Assembly: GCA_028284025.1 (NCBI GenBank)
Contig: JANQSM010000053.1
Coordinates: 1 to 15,863 of the forward strand
Source of the DNA: Alphaproteobacteria bacterium
GTDB lineage: Bacteria > Pseudomonadota > Alphaproteobacteria > JANQSM01
Direction of reading: 5' to 3'
DNA length: 15,863 nt
Positions 7,724-14,836 of the stretch are shown here, piece by piece. Made by a program: the position numbers and the translations under genes. Each line of letters starts with the position of its first letter. The first letter of the stretch is position 1. The notes under the pieces are model-generated. The model ran no database searches. It was not told the DNA's origin and saw nothing but the letters and a program-made list of their open reading frames with translations.

Positions 7724-9763
7724 TTATTCCACCTCAAGGGTTTCTTCCAGCGGCATTTCGACGTAGCCTTCTTCCAGCAGACGTTCTTCCAGCAGCCATT
7801 CAGGCATCGCTGCAGCAGGGGGGTGTATCCCTCCGTTGCCGGGGTCTACGAGTTTTTTGAATTTAGGGTGGTTGAAGAAGAAAGGTGTGTCACAGTAGAT
7901 AGATCTTTGTGTCCACCCCTGATACAGCACAAGCTGCTTACCAAATGGAATATTCAACAAGTCAGCTGCTGACCATAGTGAGCCGGTTTCCCAGTTTCGG
8001 GTAACATTAGCAGCAAATGGGTTCCAGCTGTTGGAAACACCTTCCTGCCTGCTTGATCCCATTTTCATATACTGAATATCTCCGATCATTTGCTGGAAAC
8101 GTTCAGCAGTTTTGGTGTTGGTCAGCGTGAAGACAATTTTGGCAGCGGTGGTTCCAAACAGAGTTTCTGTTGCCTCATTTCCGTAGGTTTCCTGAATTTG
8201 CCCCATATCCTGGGCGATCATCATATAACTTACTTTCTGGCCTCGACCTACCGCCGGTCCATCCAATAGGGCGCGTAGTTTGGGCATTTGCGGAAACTCA
8301 TCCAGAACAAACAGCACAGGATACGGTCCAATTTTTGTACCATCTTGCTTGATATAGTTTGGTTTGTGGGCAATCAGCCAGGCAGAGAGCAGTTCAACAA
8401 ATAGCCCGGTAATGACACTTAGCGCCTTGGCGTCTTCCTGGTTCACCACCAGATAAATCGTTACGGGCATCAATTTGCCGGTGGCTGGATTCATCATGCC
8501 GCGTACATCCTCAAAGCGGAAATCAGATTTGCAGGTTCTGGCACGTACGGCGGAATTTTTAAAGATGGTCAAACCTGCATCCATGGTAGAAAGAATCGAT
8601 CCACGTTCCTTATCCGGTGTATTGGCTAGCTGGGTAAGCTCCAGAATGGCGCGTGGGTCATAGTTGTATTTCCGGGCTTCTCTTACGGCGTCCATCATAA
8701 AATTACGTACCGGATCAGCAAACAGGGCAGCATTCGGATCTTCTTCCCGAAGGCGATCAATTTCATCACTGGCTTTTAATAAAGCTTCGGTAATCCAGTC
8801 CAGCAGCATAGGCAAACTGGCTTCCTCACCGTACCACTTTTCTGGAATTTGGTCATAGTTTCCGGCTTCTACCTTACAGGCAATGTGGTGAATGAACCCG
8901 GTCAGTGCAGCCCGCCCTTTATTGGTCCAGTGCGGGTCAGCATCTCCTTTCGGGTCTTGAATCGCCACATTTACAAGGCGGTCAATGTACAAGTCTCTCT
9001 GTGGTCCGCGTGCTGGCATGGATTTGGGTGAAATCGGGTTCCAGCGTGGATAAAAAACACCTTTCTCTGGCTTGTCTTCGGCGGCCCATTCCAGCCGGAA
9101 ACATAAACTGTGCTGAGAGCGATAGCCACTGGTCATATCACAAATTTCCGGCTTCACGTCATTGACGATCATGGAAATATCATTGGTTTCAAAAATGGTG
9201 GGGACCACCACCCCGGTTGTTTTACCAGTTCCAGGCGGTGCAATACATAAAACCGAAAGCGTTTCTTTCAGTTTTAAAAGTTTATTTTTGTATTTCATGC
9301 CATTCCACATGCCCAAGACCATGATCCAGCCTTCAAACAGTCCCATTTTCTCTACATCTCGGTCATAGGCGGGACGGCCCCCGGTCAGGTCGCGCGGGTT
9401 GTTGTCATAGGGGTTCTTTTGCACCCCGGCCAGGGTTACAAACATAAAAACAACAAAGGGCATCAGGGCGATAAAGGTATTGGGACCCACGGTATAAAAG
9501 GACGTATAAAACCATTCCCAATAGGCCCCGGTCCAATAATCTAATTTTGGAAAAAGGGTGATGAAATATTCTGAAGCGGCGCTTATTGCCTGTTTTGAAA
9601 AGCCGAAACCAACGAAATAGGCGATCGGCAGCGCCAATAGCATGGCGACCAGCATAGCCCCCAGCCCGACAAGAATGGACATGGCGATCCATTCCATATA
9701 CAGGACATTATCAGGCTTTCCTTCTCCGCGGTTTTTAGCGACAAAGCGTTGGGTAAGTGACAT
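7724..9763 (-). CDS. virD4: Type IV secretion coupling protein, VirD4/TraG family
   Basis: The 679-residue protein has the VirD4 layout. Two N-terminal membrane helices (about 25-52 and 95-113) flank a periplasmic loop and are followed by a cytoplasmic P-loop ATPase. Walker A is APPGTGKTTG (175-184) and Walker B is LFVLDEF (484-490). NDVKPE (201-206), VVNQEDA (439-445) and the sensor-like MMIAQDMGQI (514-523) are further family motifs. Coupling proteins bind substrates and hand them to the secretion channel at the inner membrane. Length is usual for the family. It is the last gene of the minus-strand cluster, 103 bp after virB11, and converges on the lytic transglycosylase gene. No good ribosome site is seen before the ATG; a perfect palindrome lies there instead. 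Confidence 0.95.
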   Translation of the reverse strand: MSLTQRFVAKNRGEGKPDNVLYMEWIAMSILVGLGAMLVAMLLALPIAYFVGFGFSKQAISAASEYFITLFPKLDYWTGAYWEWFYTSFYTVGPNTFIALMPFVVFMFVTLAGVQKNPYDNNPRDLTGGRPAYDRDVEKMGLFEGWIMVLGMWNGMKYKNKLLKLKETLSVLCIAPPGTGKTTGVVVPTIFETNDISMIVNDVKPEICDMTSGYRSQHSLCFRLEWAAEDKPEKGVFYPRWNPISPKSMPARGPQRDLYIDRLVNVAIQDPKGDADPHWTNKGRAALTGFIHHIACKVEAGNYDQIPEKWYGEEASLPMLLDWITEALLKASDEIDRLREEDPNAALFADPVRNFMMDAVREARKYNYDPRAILELTQLANTPDKERGSILSTMDAGLTIFKNSAVRARTCKSDFRFEDVRGMMNPATGKLMPVTIYLVVNQEDAKALSVITGLFVELLSAWLIAHKPNYIKQDGTKIGPYPVLFVLDEFPQMPKLRALLDGPAVGRGQKVSYMMIAQDMGQIQETYGNEATETLFGTTAAKIVFTLTNTKTAERFQQMIGDIQYMKMGSSRQEGVSNSWNPFAANVTRNWETGSLWSAADLLNIPFGKQLVLYQGWTQRSIYCDTPFFFNHPKFKKLVDPGNGGIHPPAAAMPEWLLEERLLEEGYVEMPLEETLEVE

Positions 9764-9768
9764 AAAAC

Positions 9769-9780
9769 TAACGTTAACGT
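9769..9780. promoter_or_regulatory. Palindrome (TAACGTTA / ACGTTAACGT) in the virD4 leader
   Basis: ACGTTAACGT (9771-9780) is a perfect 10-bp palindrome and overlaps a second one, TAACGTTA (9769-9776). It ends 6 bp before the virD4 ATG, where a ribosome site would be expected. It shares the CGTTA/TAACG half-site with the inverted repeat before the lytic transglycosylase gene. Confidence 0.35.
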
Positions 9781-9810
9781 CTTGTTAATAAAACAATATA
9801 ATTTTAGCAC

Positions 9811-9828
9811 AGATTTTAATAAAAATCT
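9811..9828. repeat. A/T-rich hairpin between virB11 and virD4
   Basis: AGATTTT (9811-9817) and AAAATCT (9822-9828) form 7-bp arms around a 4-base loop. On the minus strand, the direction of transcription, no T-run follows, so a terminator is doubtful. It may be a processing or attenuating structure. The other bases of this 103-bp gap are A/T rich, with no recognised promoter. Confidence 0.3.
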
Positions 9829-9866
9829 TTTAAAACATGCCTTTTTATCAGTTTTTGCCTATAAAA

Positions 9867-10892
9867 TCAGGCGTGGCCGGTTTTTCTTGCCTCATCCGAG
9901 ATGATTTCCTTAATCATGCCGGGTAGCTCAACGCCTGTAACGATCCGGTCACCTGATGTGCGATCAATCTGAATGACCCTGCCAAAAGAGCTAGAGATGA
10001 TGTCAATGGCGGCTTTAGGGTCAATATTTTCACCAGTTTGGGTCAAATTCTGCCAAAATGCGCGCAGAGCCATCTCTGGAGATTCCGCGTGGATAGTGGC
10101 CATAAAGTTGGAATGGCCCGTAGTCATCAAGCGGTAAATACTCTTGGAATTTGAAATTGAAATCTCTCCACAAATAATGGCATCGGGCGTTAATCGTACA
10201 ACAGAATCCAGAATTTGGGGGTAGTCAACCTTGTTGGCAGCATCAGTCCGAGAAACCACCAAATGTACCCGATTTACGTGGTTGGGCAGTAAGACTTCCC
10301 GTACATCTTCAACTGTAATGATACGCCGATCCGGGGGAATAAAATCCACCAAAGCATTTAAAAAAGTGGTTTTCCCGGTTGCAGTCGCGCCGGAAATCAA
10401 AACAGCTTCGCCATGTTCCATCGCCCCGACCAGATCTTCGTACGGAGTGTCAGAATACCGTTTTTGTACCATACCCTGCTTTTCGGTTTTCTTCAGGCCC
10501 TGGCCAGGTTCCAGGCGGTAATCCTCCAGCTTGAATTTTTTGTCCTTTTTAAAAAGCCGCACACAAAAACACATGCCTTCTGTGTCATCAATTTCATAGC
10601 GCACATTGGGTCCCACGACTGCTTGAAAGCGGTGTCCACCAGGCAGGGTAGCTGCCAGGATCGGTAAGACATCCTTATCAAACTTTTGTTCAGTCAGGTT
10701 CGCAATGAAGCGGCAGGTTGCCACTGTAAATTTGTACCTAATTTCCGGGTCAGGTTCGGCTATCCAGCCTTGCGATGTTTTTAGCCATATTTCACCTTCA
10801 CGGTTGGCGGCCAGCTCTTCCACATCCTCGCGGTCAAAATATTTAGCAATGGGGCGCAAGGCGCGGTGTAAAAGCTCGTTTGTATTGGACAT
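9867..10892 (-). CDS. virB11: Type IV secretion hexameric ATPase, VirB11 family
   Basis: The 341-residue protein has the normal VirB11 length and order: an N-terminal domain, then a RecA-like ATPase domain. Walker A is GATATGKTT (168-176), the Asp box is ITVEDVRE (192-199), the Walker B region is PDAIICGEIS (236-245), and the His box is TTGHSNFMATIHAES (257-271). VirB11 forms hexamers at the inner membrane and powers pilus assembly or substrate transfer with VirB4 and VirD4. The segment after Walker B is unusual: GEISISN replaces the usual GE-L/I-RG-x-E. It lies between virB10 (63-bp gap) and virD4 on the same strand. There is no clear ribosome site before the ATG; the start is kept because the product aligns with the family N-terminus. 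Confidence 0.93.
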   Translation of the reverse strand: MSNTNELLHRALRPIAKYFDREDVEELAANREGEIWLKTSQGWIAEPDPEIRYKFTVATCRFIANLTEQKFDKDVLPILAATLPGGHRFQAVVGPNVRYEIDDTEGMCFCVRLFKKDKKFKLEDYRLEPGQGLKKTEKQGMVQKRYSDTPYEDLVGAMEHGEAVLISGATATGKTTFLNALVDFIPPDRRIITVEDVREVLLPNHVNRVHLVVSRTDAANKVDYPQILDSVVRLTPDAIICGEISISNSKSIYRLMTTGHSNFMATIHAESPEMALRAFWQNLTQTGENIDPKAAIDIISSSFGRVIQIDRTSGDRIVTGVELPGMIKEIISDEARKTGHA

Positions 10893-10955
10893 ACATAAAA
10901 TGTATTGCGGATTACGTAAAATTACAAGTAGACAAAAGGATCATGGCCTGCCTGT

Positions 10956-12587
10956 TTAAAAGCGATTGACATTGGGAGGAGGAAGTCCTGCCTGGGCGGC
11001 TCTCTCATCATCTGTCAAAGGCTCCTGGCCCTCAATCACAAATTGGGAACCTGGACTGGGTTGTGCATCCAGGTCTGCATTGCCAGATGTGACGCTAGAC
11101 CTTTGGCCAGGCTGCTGGGAAACACCAGCAGGTGGAAGAGCCGCTTGTCCCCCTCCAGCTTGACGCAGAGCTGCCTGTCGTTCAATTTCAAGCTGGGCAG
11201 AGGTAATAAGCGTAGGACGGGCAAAATAAATATCTTCTGTGGGCAAAACATAAAATCTTGTCCCGCCCGGAACTGTAATAACGGGTTGGATATTTAGATT
11301 ACTACGGACAAGATCTTCAGTGACTCGACCAAGACCTTCCCCGACATCTTGCACGGCCTCGCCTTCAGGGTCATTAACAGAAATAGTAGAGGCATTACCA
11401 TCAGCATCGGTAATGGTTGTGACATTTTCAGGTGCTGTTAAGTAAGTGGAGGTAGCTTGTATCAAGCTCACCAGTAATGGCCCGCCGTATCGATCCCAGA
11501 AACGCGTATCAACATCTCCGATTAAACCAAGACGGCCCATGGGGTCTGCTCCAGGCGCTGAAATCGCAATTCCAATTCCGTCTGGGCGAATAATTCTGTT
11601 CCAGGTTACCTGTAGACGGGTGGTGCCTGCACCCAAAGCACCGTAGCTCCCAATAATACGGGATCCGGAAGGAACCAGCACATAGCGGTTGTCCGCCCCA
11701 TAAACATGACGTTCTACAATACCAACAATCCGACCACCGGGAATTTGGGAATTAATTGTATTTTCCAGCACAGCCGGGATATAGCGGTCTGCGGTAATGA
11801 GCATAGACCGGTCAATTGGCAAAGACGTGACAGTGGGCGGGAAACCGATAGCCGCATAATCTTGGTCAACATCCTTTTTGATGCGAGGGTTTAAAACATC
11901 CGGGTCCTGTGCGACCAGCGCGGTACCACTTTTCCGTTGGCGGGAAATTTCCAAAGCATTCAGTATTTCAAATGAAGGAGAATCTACAATTTGCTGAAGG
12001 GGCTGCTGCGGAGGAGGCTGCGCGACAACAGGAGGAGGTGTTTGCAGAGATTGCGCCGAGATCTGCACAAAGGCAGGGCTTTCGGGGGCATTGGAAAAAA
12101 CTCCCAGTTCTGCTTCCAAAGTCTGGTCCAAGTCTTGAGTTGGCTTAAATGTAACTGAAACCGTGCAGGTATCTGTGGGGGGTAAAGCTTCTTCCTCCAG
12201 GCAGGTGCCACTTAAGACAAATTCAGGGATGCCGGGAATAAGACGGATTTCTTTTAATTCTAGCAGCTCTTCTCCACGATTTGCGATCACCAGGGTACGC
12301 CTGGATTGATTGCCGAACAAGGTACCAGGAATCCGCACAGCAGTTGGTTGAATCTGGACTTGCGCTGGGCGTAACGGGGCGGGTACCTCCGCGGGTTCGG
12401 TAGGTTCTGGCTCAGGCTCTTCAAATGTGATAACCGGTTCTTCTTCTATAGGGATATCGCTAAAATCAATTATGTCAGAATCCCCGATAATGACATCATC
12501 CTGTTGCTGCTGCTGCGGTTCTTGAGGGCATCCCGTCAGCAGGATCAACAGGCAGAAAAGAGATAAAAATTTTACAAATCTATTCAT
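10956..12587 (-). CDS. virB10: VirB10/TrbI-family protein with lipoprotein signal and ASH/SPD-2-like Ig domain
   Basis: The ATG at 12587 gives 543 residues; a TTG two codons upstream is less likely. Residues 1-20 form a lipoprotein signal with lipobox LLTGC (Cys20). A Gln, acidic and Pro-rich stretch follows to about 75. A beta-rich domain at about 79-179 contains TLVIANRGEELLEL and GTC....CTVSVTFKPT, typical of ASH/SPD-2/choice-of-anchor D Ig-like domains. After a Pro-rich linker comes the VirB10 C-terminal domain (about 263-459), with VLVPSGSRIIGSYG, RLQVTWNRIIRPDG and DTRFWDRYGG. The C-tail is rich in Pro and Gln. VirB10 forms the outer-membrane core of type IV secretion systems and normally has an inner-membrane helix. 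None is visible here, and Pro at +2 after the Cys does not favour inner-membrane retention. The VirB10 assignment is sure; the topology is inferred. Confidence 0.9.
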   Translation of the reverse strand: MNRFVKFLSLFCLLILLTGCPQEPQQQQQDDVIIGDSDIIDFSDIPIEEEPVITFEEPEPEPTEPAEVPAPLRPAQVQIQPTAVRIPGTLFGNQSRRTLVIANRGEELLELKEIRLIPGIPEFVLSGTCLEEEALPPTDTCTVSVTFKPTQDLDQTLEAELGVFSNAPESPAFVQISAQSLQTPPPVVAQPPPQQPLQQIVDSPSFEILNALEISRQRKSGTALVAQDPDVLNPRIKKDVDQDYAAIGFPPTVTSLPIDRSMLITADRYIPAVLENTINSQIPGGRIVGIVERHVYGADNRYVLVPSGSRIIGSYGALGAGTTRLQVTWNRIIRPDGIGIAISAPGADPMGRLGLIGDVDTRFWDRYGGPLLVSLIQATSTYLTAPENVTTITDADGNASTISVNDPEGEAVQDVGEGLGRVTEDLVRSNLNIQPVITVPGGTRFYVLPTEDIYFARPTLITSAQLEIERQAALRQAGGGQAALPPAGVSQQPGQRSSVTSGNADLDAQPSPGSQFVIEGQEPLTDDERAAQAGLPPPNVNRF

Positions 12588-12612
12588 ATACAAGTCAGGC
12601 TTTTTTTATAAA

Positions 12613-12641
12613 CCTCATGGTTCGACAGGCTCACCATGAGG
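12613..12641 (-). repeat. Hairpin repeat, copy 1
   Basis: This 29-bp inverted repeat begins CCTCATGG and ends CCATGAGG around a core that reads TGAGCCTGTCGAA on the minus strand. It lies between virB10 and the GIY-YIG gene. Relative to copy 2 at 12655 it is in the opposite orientation. The core differs at one base, and the stem has swapped GG/CC for CC/GG, keeping the pairing. It could act as a transcript-stabilising or terminating hairpin between the two genes. Confidence 0.85.
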
Positions 12642-12645
12642 ATTT

Positions 12646-12972
12646 TTAATTTTTCCTCATCCTGAGCTTGTCGAAGGATGAGGTTTGGTTGTTTTTAGAT
12701 AATTTTTTAAGTCGGTTATATTTCCTAGTGATTAATGCTGCTTTCTTTTCACGTCGCCACCCTTTAATTTGTTTTTCTGCAGAAATTGCATCTTCTATTC
12801 TTGGAAACTCTTCATAAAACACCAGTTTTACAGGCCTTCTATGAAGGGTCCAGCCACCATACTTTCCTGCATTGTGTTCCGTAATCCTTTGTTCAAGTGA
12901 TGTTCGTGTTGTGCCTGTGTAATATTTGCCGTCTGCACATTCGAGAATATATACGTAAGCGCCCATGACCAT
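12646..12972 (-). CDS. Small GIY-YIG nuclease family protein
   Basis: The 108-residue protein is a single GIY-YIG domain: AYVYILECADGKYYTG (5-20) holds the two name-giving strands. An Arg follows in TSLEQRITEH, and the catalytic-type Glu lies in ISAEKQIKGW. Family proteins bind and cut DNA, but the role of these stand-alone short forms is mostly unknown. The last 12 residues (from TSSFDKLRMRKN) come from the repeat at 12655 and are probably not part of the original domain. The start may be the ATG at 12972 or 12966; neither has a clear ribosome site. It interrupts the row of secretion and prepilin genes on the same strand, so it looks like an insertion and not a part of the machine. Confidence 0.88.
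   Translation of the reverse strand: MVMGAYVYILECADGKYYTGTTRTSLEQRITEHNAGKYGGWTLHRRPVKLVFYEEFPRIEDAISAEKQIKGWRREKKAALITRKYNRLKKLSKNNQTSSFDKLRMRKN
12655..12683 (+). repeat. Hairpin repeat, copy 2, inside the 3' end of the GIY-YIG gene
   Basis: This 29-bp inverted repeat begins CCTCATCC and ends GGATGAGG, with core TGAGCTTGTCGAA. Read on the minus strand it supplies the C-terminal residues SSFDKLRMR of the nuclease. That peptide is familiar as a repeat-derived tail in many bacterial proteins, so I take this as a dispersed palindromic repeat that inserted at the gene end. Confidence 0.85.
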
Positions 12973-13098
12973 TTATCTGAACAATTTTTACCGAATCAAG
13001 TAAGTATAAAAGATTTTTGGGACGAACCCTAAGACAGAATCGCAAGCAGACAAAAGTTGCTCACATATTAATGAGAGAGGGATGTGAATATCCAAAAA
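12973..13098. other. Intergenic stretch before the GIY-YIG gene
   Basis: These 126 bp hold no gene that I can support. On the minus strand a TATACT hexamer near 13000 could be a -10 for the GIY-YIG gene, but the -35 region is poor. No convincing terminator follows the second prepilin-like gene. Confidence 0.3.
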
Positions 13099-13794
13099 TT
13101 ACCAGTATCGGCAATGGCTGTTACCGGCTGTAAGTGCTCCAGCGCGTGTGATGTAGAGTAAAAAGATGTCTCGGGCGCTATCCCCGTTACTGTCACAGGA
13201 TTCAGATTCATTCAGCGCAAACCGACCCGTTAGGCCAAGGGGGCCAGCAGATCCATCCGGGTTATTATCCCCTCCTGTAAAAGCCATAACTTTGTTGGCA
13301 AAGTTGGTGTCATTGAGTGTGGACATTCTAATACTGATGCTGATCGCGCTATCATCGCGCAGGTACTTCCATCCTGCTCCTCGATCTGCCTGTGTTGTTT
13401 CAAGCCCCCCAATAGGTTTGGGAAAAAACCATTCTGCCCCAAATAAGGGATTGTCATTATTCCCCGGGCAAATAAGGTCGGCAGCATCTGCCTCTGCAGA
13501 TAGGGCATTGGTGATTGTGGCCGTGGTGTTGGATTCAGGAAAACCAATAAAACGGCTGGCGGATGCGTCGCTGCGCCGAAAGCCATAACTGGCCGGGCAG
13601 TCTCGAATGACATTGGCCACATATTGAGCCTGGGAATAAAGTTCCTGGCGGGCGCGGTCAATGTCGGCCAGATCTCCTCCAGATTGAGTACCCACGGCAA
13701 TCGCTCCGGTAATGGCAGCAATCAGGACGATCGCAAGAAGGATATATGCGATCGCCCCGAAGCCACTATTAGATCTGGATAAAGGTTGTTTCAT
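13099..13794 (-). CDS. Prepilin-like protein 2 (paralogue of the gene at 13801)
   Basis: The 231-residue protein has a short leader ending NSG (residues 9-11), followed by a Phe and a long hydrophobic helix (about 12-35, FGAIAYILLAIVLIAAI). This resembles a type III (prepilin) signal cut after Gly11, but the usual Glu at +5 is absent. The mature part is polar, with four Cys, two of them close to the C-terminus (SESCDSNG and SHCRYW), as in the disulfide loop of many pilins. It is 6 bp downstream of the paralogue, and its AAGG ribosome site overlaps the TAA stop of that gene, so translation is probably coupled. An alternative is a single-pass membrane protein with a periplasmic domain. The role may be a pilus or pseudopilus linked to the secretion system. 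Confidence 0.75.
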   Translation of the reverse strand: MKQPLSRSNSGFGAIAYILLAIVLIAAITGAIAVGTQSGGDLADIDRARQELYSQAQYVANVIRDCPASYGFRRSDASASRFIGFPESNTTATITNALSAEADAADLICPGNNDNPLFGAEWFFPKPIGGLETTQADRGAGWKYLRDDSAISISIRMSTLNDTNFANKVMAFTGGDNNPDGSAGPLGLTGRFALNESESCDSNGDSARDIFLLYITRAGALTAGNSHCRYW

Positions 13795-13800
13795 GAAACC

Positions 13801-14607
13801 TTAGGAGGATCCAAGAACCTTGATGTAGTAGTAAAGGTCGTTACCTGTATCAGCCAAACAACCTTCGTTGCGTGCAACAAGCGTTCCAGAGCTGTCTGCA
13901 ATTAAGAACTGAGTTGCAACACCTGTGATCGTCATGTCGGAAGAATCCGGCGTACCGGCAGATAATACCACGTCAGTTCCACCAGCATCCACACAAGTTG
14001 CTGATCCAGTACCTGGGTTGTCTCCGCCAGCTCCTGTCGGTGTATTAGTCGCACAGTCTTGTCTAATTCCGCCAGCATCAGCGAAAGTTGCTACGTTTGC
14101 TGGGTTAGGTGACGCCCCCCAAAGGATGGAGTTGATCTGGGCACATTCCCCTCTGGCAGATGGATTGTCCCATGGAAGATAGGCAAATCCACGGATACCA
14201 GAACCTGTGTTTTCAACCAGAAGCTTCCATCTGGAAGGACCAGCACCAGTCGAAAGAGTGGAATCTCTAAAGGTAGAGGTAGAGGCTGCCGTTGGAACAG
14301 CTTCCAGCGTTCCTGTTGAACTGTTTGCCAGGAAGTCCCCCATGGCATCTGCTGCGTCAGCTGGTGTTGTTGTGTCATACGATCCGCCCAGGGCGCGCCA
14401 TCTTACGTCAGCGTTTCCAAGCGCAATACCTTGCTGGATCAGGGTAGATGCCTGAATACGCGCTTGCTCACGGTCTGCACTTCCCCCACTGTCTTGGGTT
14501 GATACTGCAATCGCCGCAACGATCGCTGCAATCAACACAACAGCCAGAAGGATCAAACCGATCGCAAAACCTGACTGTGAATTGGATTTTAATTGATGAG
14601 TTTTCAT
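13801..14607 (-). CDS. Prepilin-like protein 1 (likely major, promoter-proximal)
   Basis: The ATG at 14607 gives 268 residues; an in-frame ATG at 14637 lies almost on the predicted transcription start and has no ribosome site. AGGAG lies 10 nt before the chosen ATG. The leader MKTHQLKSNSQSG is followed by a hydrophobic helix FAIGLILLAVVLIAAIVAAIAV, which fits a prepilin signal cut after Gly13, though without Glu at +5. The mature part is rich in Ala, Gly, Ser, Thr and Asp with four Cys, and ends DLYYYIKVLGSS. It shares the N-terminal 30 residues and the four-Cys pattern with the next gene, which suggests a tandem duplication. It is first after the promoter at 14650. It could be a pilin, pseudopilin or secretion-associated filament subunit; I do not recognise the exact family. 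Confidence 0.77.
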   Translation of the reverse strand: MKTHQLKSNSQSGFAIGLILLAVVLIAAIVAAIAVSTQDSGGSADREQARIQASTLIQQGIALGNADVRWRALGGSYDTTTPADAADAMGDFLANSSTGTLEAVPTAASTSTFRDSTLSTGAGPSRWKLLVENTGSGIRGFAYLPWDNPSARGECAQINSILWGASPNPANVATFADAGGIRQDCATNTPTGAGGDNPGTGSATCVDAGGTDVVLSAGTPDSSDMTITGVATQFLIADSSGTLVARNEGCLADTGNDLYYYIKVLGSS

Positions 14608-14649
14608 TTGAGCTAGTCTCCTCTCTATAGTAAACATTAGATTAATAAC

Positions 14650-14678
14650 ATATTAACAAAAAGTTATCAATTTAGCAA
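14650..14678 (-). promoter_or_regulatory. Sigma70-like promoter of the prepilin-like genes
   Basis: On the minus strand TTGCTA (14673-14678) and TAATAT (14650-14655) are exactly 17 bp apart. Transcription would start near 14643, leaving a leader of about 36 nt with the AGGAG ribosome site at 14618-14622. It is the best promoter in the secretion region and could also serve the genes downstream of the prepilins. Confidence 0.6.
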
Positions 14679-14718
14679 CAAATATTACAAAATTGACAGG
14701 GATTTATTTCACCTGACA

Positions 14719-14736
14719 TTAACTAAATCTTAACTA
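14719..14736 (-). promoter_or_regulatory. Direct repeat TTAACTA with 11-bp period upstream of the prepilin promoter
   Basis: Two identical heptamers (14719-14725 and 14730-14736; TAGTTAA on the minus strand) are spaced one helical turn apart, about 40 bp upstream of the -35. This layout fits an activator or response-regulator site. The other bases between 14608 and 14836 hold no gene that I can support. Confidence 0.35.
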
Positions 14737-14836
14737 TTTCGCGGGGTAGGGCAAATAAATAATACAATATCTTGTACAATTGTGTGGATGAGTCAGACAG
14801 ATGACACATGGGGTCAGTGAAGCTTGAGAATGGGCT

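Noticed and set aside
13166..13588. 140-residue plus-strand open frame
   Set aside because: It is antisense to the second prepilin-like gene, has a Ser/Pro-rich composition, and shows no domain.
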